The translations under genes and the position numbers were made by a program. Below, piece by piece: positions 61,119-64,000 of a DNA stretch of 64,000 nucleotides; position 1 is the first letter of the stretch, and every line of letters begins with the position of its first letter. The DNA comes from an uncultured Alphaproteobacteria bacterium (GTDB lineage Bacteria > Pseudomonadota > Alphaproteobacteria > HIMB59 > GCA-002718135). The stretch is taken from positions 1-64,000 of the forward strand of contig CACMKW010000001.1 of assembly GCA_902614395.1 (NCBI GenBank), given 5' to 3'. A model generated the notes under the pieces. That model saw only the letters and a program-made list of their open reading frames with translations. It made no database searches and was not told where the DNA came from.

Positions 61119-62185
61119 TTTAGTTTATCTTTACGGTAATTAGATCGTATTTCATCTAGAAGGATTGATTTAGACTTATCTTTTACATGCCAAAAATCCC
61201 ATCCATTACAACTTGGTAGTCCTTGTATTTTTGCTCCCATTTGATGAATGGAACCTGTTAAGTCTTTTATTTTAAGTGTTCCATCAATACTAACGGTTGC
61301 TTTAAAGCGTTCTTTTTTATCTGTTAATACGGCACCGGGCGGAATAATTCCTTGCTCAACCAATTCACCAAATGGAACTTTTGGTAATTCTTTTCTACTT
61401 TTTGCAATAGTGACAACATCTTCTTTTAATACTTTTGTTTTCTTCAATCGTTCTTTTGATAGTTTAACGTAGTCCTCATCTTTTTCTATACCAATAAAGT
61501 TACGTTGTAATTTTTTTGCAACAACAGCAGTTGTCCCACTTCCTGAAAAGGGATCAAGAACAAGATCATCTTTATTTGTCGAGGCTAATAAAATTCGGTA
61601 GAGGAGAGCTTCTGGTTTTTGTGTTGGGTGTGATCGTTGATTGTTATCTTTACGTAATCGTTCTTTGCCTGAACAAATAGGAATATACCAGTCACTGCGC
61701 ATTTGTTTTCCTTCATTTAGTTCTTTGAGATTTTGATAGTTAAATGTGTATTTCGCTTCTCTTGATGTTGTGCACCACAATAATGTTTCATGGGCATTTG
61801 TAAAACGTGTACCACGAAAATTTGGCATTGGATTTGTTTTATGCCAAATAATATCATTTAAAATCCACAGACCTTCATTTTGAATTGTGGAACCTACTCG
61901 TAAAATATTATGATAACTACCTATCACCCAAAGAGCACCACCTTTTTTTAACACTCTTTTACATTCACTAAGCCACGCATTGGTAAATTGATCATATTCT
62001 TTATACGTACTAAATTTATCCCAATCTTGTGTAACAGCTTCGACGGTTGTTTGATCAGGTCTGTATAAAGTATCTTTTAATTGAAGATTATAGGGTGGGT
62101 CAGCAAAAATAAGATCAACAGAATGATCTTTTAGTTTTTTCATTTCCTTAATTGAATCGCCTAAAATGATCTGATTTTTCTTCAT
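61115..62185 (-). CDS. ccrM: CcrM-type GANTC adenine methyltransferase
   Basis: Cell-cycle-regulated beta-class adenine-N6 methyltransferase; CcrM orthologues methylate GANTC. The catalytic motif DPPY is at residues 29-32 (FADPPYNLQL), and the SAM-binding motif LDPFSGSGTTAVVAKKL is near residue 210, in the beta-class order. The target-recognition and C-terminal extension (GVLTDKKERFKATVSIDGTLKI) is characteristic of CcrM. The 356-residue length is standard. No restriction partner is present, so it is a solitary regulator. Its upstream region contains three GANTC sites. Its stop overlaps the histidine-phosphatase stop by 4 nt on the other strand. Confidence 0.95.
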   Translation of the reverse strand: MKKNQIILGDSIKEMKKLKDHSVDLIFADPPYNLQLKDTLYRPDQTTVEAVTQDWDKFSTYKEYDQFTNAWLSECKRVLKKGGALWVIGSYHNILRVGSTIQNEGLWILNDIIWHKTNPMPNFRGTRFTNAHETLLWCTTSREAKYTFNYQNLKELNEGKQMRSDWYIPICSGKERLRKDNNQRSHPTQKPEALLYRILLASTNKDDLVLDPFSGSGTTAVVAKKLQRNFIGIEKDEDYVKLSKERLKKTKVLKEDVVTIAKSRKELPKVPFGELVEQGIIPPGAVLTDKKERFKATVSIDGTLKIKDLTGSIHQMGAKIQGLPSCNGWDFWHVKDKSKSILLDEIRSNYRKDKLN

Positions 62186-62197
62186 AATTGATAAAAA

Positions 62198-62251
62198 GAA
62201 TCTTTAAGCAGATATGGAATCAGGTCAATTGAGTTATCAACAGGGGGAATC
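62198..62251. promoter_or_regulatory. Cluster of three GANTC methylation sites upstream of ccrM
   Basis: GAATC occurs at 62198-62202, 62217-62221 and 62247-62251, within 66 nt of the ccrM start codon. In Caulobacter, ccrM's own promoter carries GANTC sites and its activity depends on their methylation state. The cluster here would permit the same feedback; that is inference from position. Confidence 0.7.
62234..62242 (+). promoter_or_regulatory. DnaA-box-like 9-mer upstream of ccrM
   Basis: TTATCAACA differs at one base from the DnaA consensus TTATCCACA and lies between the second and third GANTC sites. A chance match is possible in AT-rich DNA. Confidence 0.4.
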
Positions 62252-62289
62252 TTTAGGTAGGGATAACCATTAAATTTGGCTAAAAACAT

Positions 62290-62313
62290 AAAAAAAGGGG
62301 TCCGTAGACCCCT
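62290..62313 (-). terminator. Rho-independent terminator with UACG tetraloop, downstream of rnhB
   Basis: On the minus strand AGGGGTC, loop TACG and GACCCCT form a 7-bp GC-rich stem followed by a run of seven T. The UACG loop closed by C-G is an extra-stable type. It lies about 125 nt past the rnhB stop and 105 nt before ccrM, so it isolates ccrM from the rnhB operon or ends a small RNA. It is the best terminator in the window. Confidence 0.88.
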
Positions 62314-62340
62314 AGAATAGTTCATCAAATGGGAGGAATG

Positions 62341-62382
62341 ATGAAATCTAATTTATATTTAATATTTGTCGCATCTTTTTGA
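62341..62382 (+). CDS. Possible 13-codon micro-ORF with strong Shine-Dalgarno
   Basis: ATG at 62341 opens a 13-codon frame reading MKSNLYLIFVASF and ending in TGA. It is preceded by GGGAGG at 62331-62336, one of very few strong Shine-Dalgarno sequences in the window, with 4 nt between. The peptide looks like the beginning of a signal peptide or a tiny membrane peptide. No plus-strand gene follows, so it is not a leader for one. It could be a relic or a real micropeptide; evidence is thin. Confidence 0.3.
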   Translation: MKSNLYLIFVASF

Positions 62383-62437
62383 AGCATAATAAAATAATAT
62401 TTGTTATGCAGAATTTGCATGGATAAATTTCAGTAAT

Positions 62438-63052
62438 TTATTTTTTTAAAATGGATTTAATTGGTTCAAAAGATTTTCGGTGAAAATTAGTTATACCGTG
62501 TTTGCGTATTGCATCAATATGTTTTTGAGTTCCGTATCCCGCATTTTTTTTCCAATCATAAACTTTAAATTTAGCATCAAGTATACTCATTAGTCGATCA
62601 CGGTGAACTTTTGCAATAATAGATGCACTTGCAATAGATAAAGATTTTTTATCACCACCTATAATAGATTTTTCATTTTGATAATGTAATGAAAAGTTTC
62701 CATCAATAATAAGATGGGGATTCTCAAAATTAAATTTATTTATTACTCTTTTCATCGATAATTTTGTTGCTTCTAGAATGTTAATAGTATCGATTTCTTC
62801 TACACTTGCATAACCTAAGTAATATTGAAGTTTTCTTTCTTTTTGTAATTTTTTAAAAAATATAAATAATTTTTCTCTCTGTTTTGCTGTATGTTTTTTT
62901 GAATCAGTTATGGGTATTTCTGAGTCTAAATCATCATAATTAGAATAATAACATCCACAACTCACCACAGGGCCCGCCAATGGACCTCTGCCAACTTCAT
63001 CTAAACCAATTACAGGTCCATCAATTGATTTCTCTATAGAAAAATCAGTCAC
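62438..63052 (-). CDS. rnhB: Ribonuclease HII
   Basis: Removes ribonucleotides from DNA-RNA-DNA junctions. The active-site motif is GLDEVGRGPLAGPVV (Asp-Glu), with the further acidic residues in ITDSKK and IIDGN and the GGDKKSLSIASASIIAKVHRD block. The 204-residue length is standard. It shares one base with the upstream moaB-type gene and is followed by the terminator at 62290, which separates it from ccrM. The rnhB-ccrM neighbourhood occurs in other alphaproteobacteria. Confidence 0.95.
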   Translation of the reverse strand: MTDFSIEKSIDGPVIGLDEVGRGPLAGPVVSCGCYYSNYDDLDSEIPITDSKKHTAKQREKLFIFFKKLQKERKLQYYLGYASVEEIDTINILEATKLSMKRVINKFNFENPHLIIDGNFSLHYQNEKSIIGGDKKSLSIASASIIAKVHRDRLMSILDAKFKVYDWKKNAGYGTQKHIDAIRKHGITNFHRKSFEPIKSILKK

Positions 63053-63579
63053 TATTTTTCATTTAATCTTGGCATGATTTCAACAAAATTACAGGGCTTA
63101 TGCCTAATGTCTAATTGATATTGTAAAATTTCATCCCAGCCATCCTTGCATGCACCTGTTGATCCAGGTAAACAAAAAACATAGGTGCTATTTATTAAAG
63201 CCGCGACTGCACGTGATTGAATAGCCGATGTACCAATTTTTTCAAAACTCACTTGTCGAAATAATTCCCCAAATCCATCAATTTGTTTACTGGCAATTGC
63301 GTTTACAGCTTCTGGTGTTGTATCTCTTCCTGTTAACCCAGTACCACCAGTTGTAATGATACAATCAATTTCTTCTTCTTTTGACATTGCATCTAAAGTA
63401 TCTTTTATTTGAGAAACATCATCTGGTATAATTGTTCTTTTAATCATATTATGACCTGCATCAGTAATTCGTTTTTCTAATGTATCTCCAGATGTATCAT
63501 TCTCTTTAGTCCTTGAATCTGAAATTGTAATAACAGCTATGTTTATAGGAACAAAATCTAAAGAAGTATCAATTGGCAT
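63052..63579 (-). CDS. moaB: Molybdenum cofactor biosynthesis protein MoaB/MogA family
   Basis: A 175-residue protein that adenylylates molybdopterin or is a MoaB paralogue of MogA. Motifs are ITISDSRTKENDTSGD at the N-terminus, CIITTGGTGLTGRDTTPEAV, and AALINSTYVFCLPGSTGACKDGW. This is the MoaB variant commonly found in alphaproteobacteria. It sits between the transglycosylase (6 nt) and rnhB (one-base overlap). No other molybdenum-cofactor gene is in the window. Confidence 0.9.
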   Translation of the reverse strand: MPIDTSLDFVPINIAVITISDSRTKENDTSGDTLEKRITDAGHNMIKRTIIPDDVSQIKDTLDAMSKEEEIDCIITTGGTGLTGRDTTPEAVNAIASKQIDGFGELFRQVSFEKIGTSAIQSRAVAALINSTYVFCLPGSTGACKDGWDEILQYQLDIRHKPCNFVEIMPRLNEK

Positions 63580-63585
63580 AACCTA

Positions 63586-64000
63586 TTAATAGAGTGGATC
63601 ATTTCCATTTGCCAGCATTTTTAAGGAATGCATTTCCTTATTATTTTTATTTTGGTAAATCCAATATTTAGTTAAAATCTTTTCAATGAACCACCGTGTT
63701 TCTCTTGACGGAATACTTTCCATAAAAAAGAGTGAGTCTTCCATATAGTTTGTTTCATTTTTCCATTTTTGTAAATTCCCTGGACCACCATTGTAAGCTG
63801 CTGCTAAAAATATAAGATTTCTTGAAACTTGTTCTAGATCAAGAAGATACGTAAGGTATTCTTGCCCAACCTCTAAATTTATTTCTGGATTTTTAAGAAT
63901 ATTACTATTGCTTTGTTTAACGTCTTTACTTTTTGTAATAAATTTAGCTGTTGAAGGCAATACCTGCATTAAACCTATAGCACCGTCTTTACTTTTAGCT
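63586..64000 (-). CDS. Lytic transglycosylase, partial (N-terminus beyond window)
   Basis: C-terminal part of a soluble-lytic-transglycosylase (SLT) protein that cleaves peptidoglycan. The reading frame is open to the window edge at 64000. The motif GAIGLMQVLPSTA is the hallmark of the SLT domain, followed by NPEINLEVGQEYL, LAAAYNGGPGNLQKW and ETRWFIEKILTKYW. The catalytic glutamate, which precedes the visible part, lies outside the window. The apparent start at 63969 is internal to the motif and not real. It is upstream of moaB and rnhB in the same direction. Confidence 0.88.
   Translation of the reverse strand, partial: AKSKDGAIGLMQVLPSTAKFITKSKDVKQSNSNILKNPEINLEVGQEYLTYLLDLEQVSRNLIFLAAAYNGGPGNLQKWKNETNYMEDSLFFMESIPSRETRWFIEKILTKYWIYQNKNNKEMHSLKMLANGNDPLY

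Overview
This is a very AT-rich, tightly packed bacterial chromosome segment. Genes overlap by 1-10 nt or lie a few bases apart, convergent genes often share their stop codons, and no gap exceeds about 250 bases. Several features point to an alphaproteobacterium. The F0 ATP synthase operon has separate b and b' subunits and no F1 genes beside it. There is a CcrM-type methyltransferase next to rnhB, an ispH-thrB-rnhA run, and CUT2-type sugar transport. The base composition, compaction and gene content suggest a streamlined marine lineage such as SAR11 or the HIMB59/AEGEAN-169 group; that placement is inference. I found no tRNA, rRNA, CRISPR array, insertion sequence or prophage.

Region 1 (about 1-22.8 kb) is a carbohydrate and polyol catabolic island. 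It opens with a peroxiredoxin and a short-chain dehydrogenase. A CUT2 sugar ABC transporter (binding protein, ATPase, permease) follows on the minus strand. Divergent from it is an oxygenase module resembling rhizopine MocD/MocE/MocF: two membrane di-iron desaturase-like proteins, a flavin ferredoxin reductase, a Rieske ferredoxin, a PanB-like protein lacking the usual metal ligands, and a sterol-desaturase-family hydroxylase. Downstream lie a lactonase, a sugar-acid dehydratase, a PLP enzyme, D- and L-type hydroxyacid dehydrogenases, a serine hydrolase, a DMT permease, a xylulokinase-like kinase, two polyol dehydrogenases and a second SDR. The layout suggests uptake, oxidative modification (perhaps O-demethylation) and oxidation of a sugar or cyclitol.

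Region 2 (22.8-32.9 kb) is housekeeping: yceI, rnhA, thrB, ispH, the F0 genes atpI-B-E-F'-F, an unusually short smc, a DsbA-like oxidoreductase, a DUF721 protein and mutY.

Region 3 (32.9-44.7 kb) is a purine supercluster: purQ, a long purL that looks like a PurS-PurL fusion, purM, N, F, D, C, K, E, and an IMP dehydrogenase lacking its CBS domains. Together they cover most steps from PRPP to SAICAR, plus XMP formation.

Region 4 (44.8-61.1 kb) builds the cell surface. It holds a stand-alone inverse-autotransporter beta-barrel overlapping a small secreted protein gene, a GNAT-like protein, a MATE exporter, and a two-partner secretion locus. That locus has two large paralogous TpsA exoproteins with 6 and 12 propeller-like repeats and one TpsB transporter. 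An orphan periplasmic binding protein and a secreted histidine phosphatase follow.

Region 5 (61.1-64.0 kb, minus strand) carries ccrM, rnhB, a moaB/mogA-type gene and a lytic transglycosylase cut by the window edge. The 252-nt rnhB-ccrM gap is the richest regulatory stretch here: a strong terminator, a micro-ORF with an excellent Shine-Dalgarno, three GANTC sites and a DnaA-box-like 9-mer.
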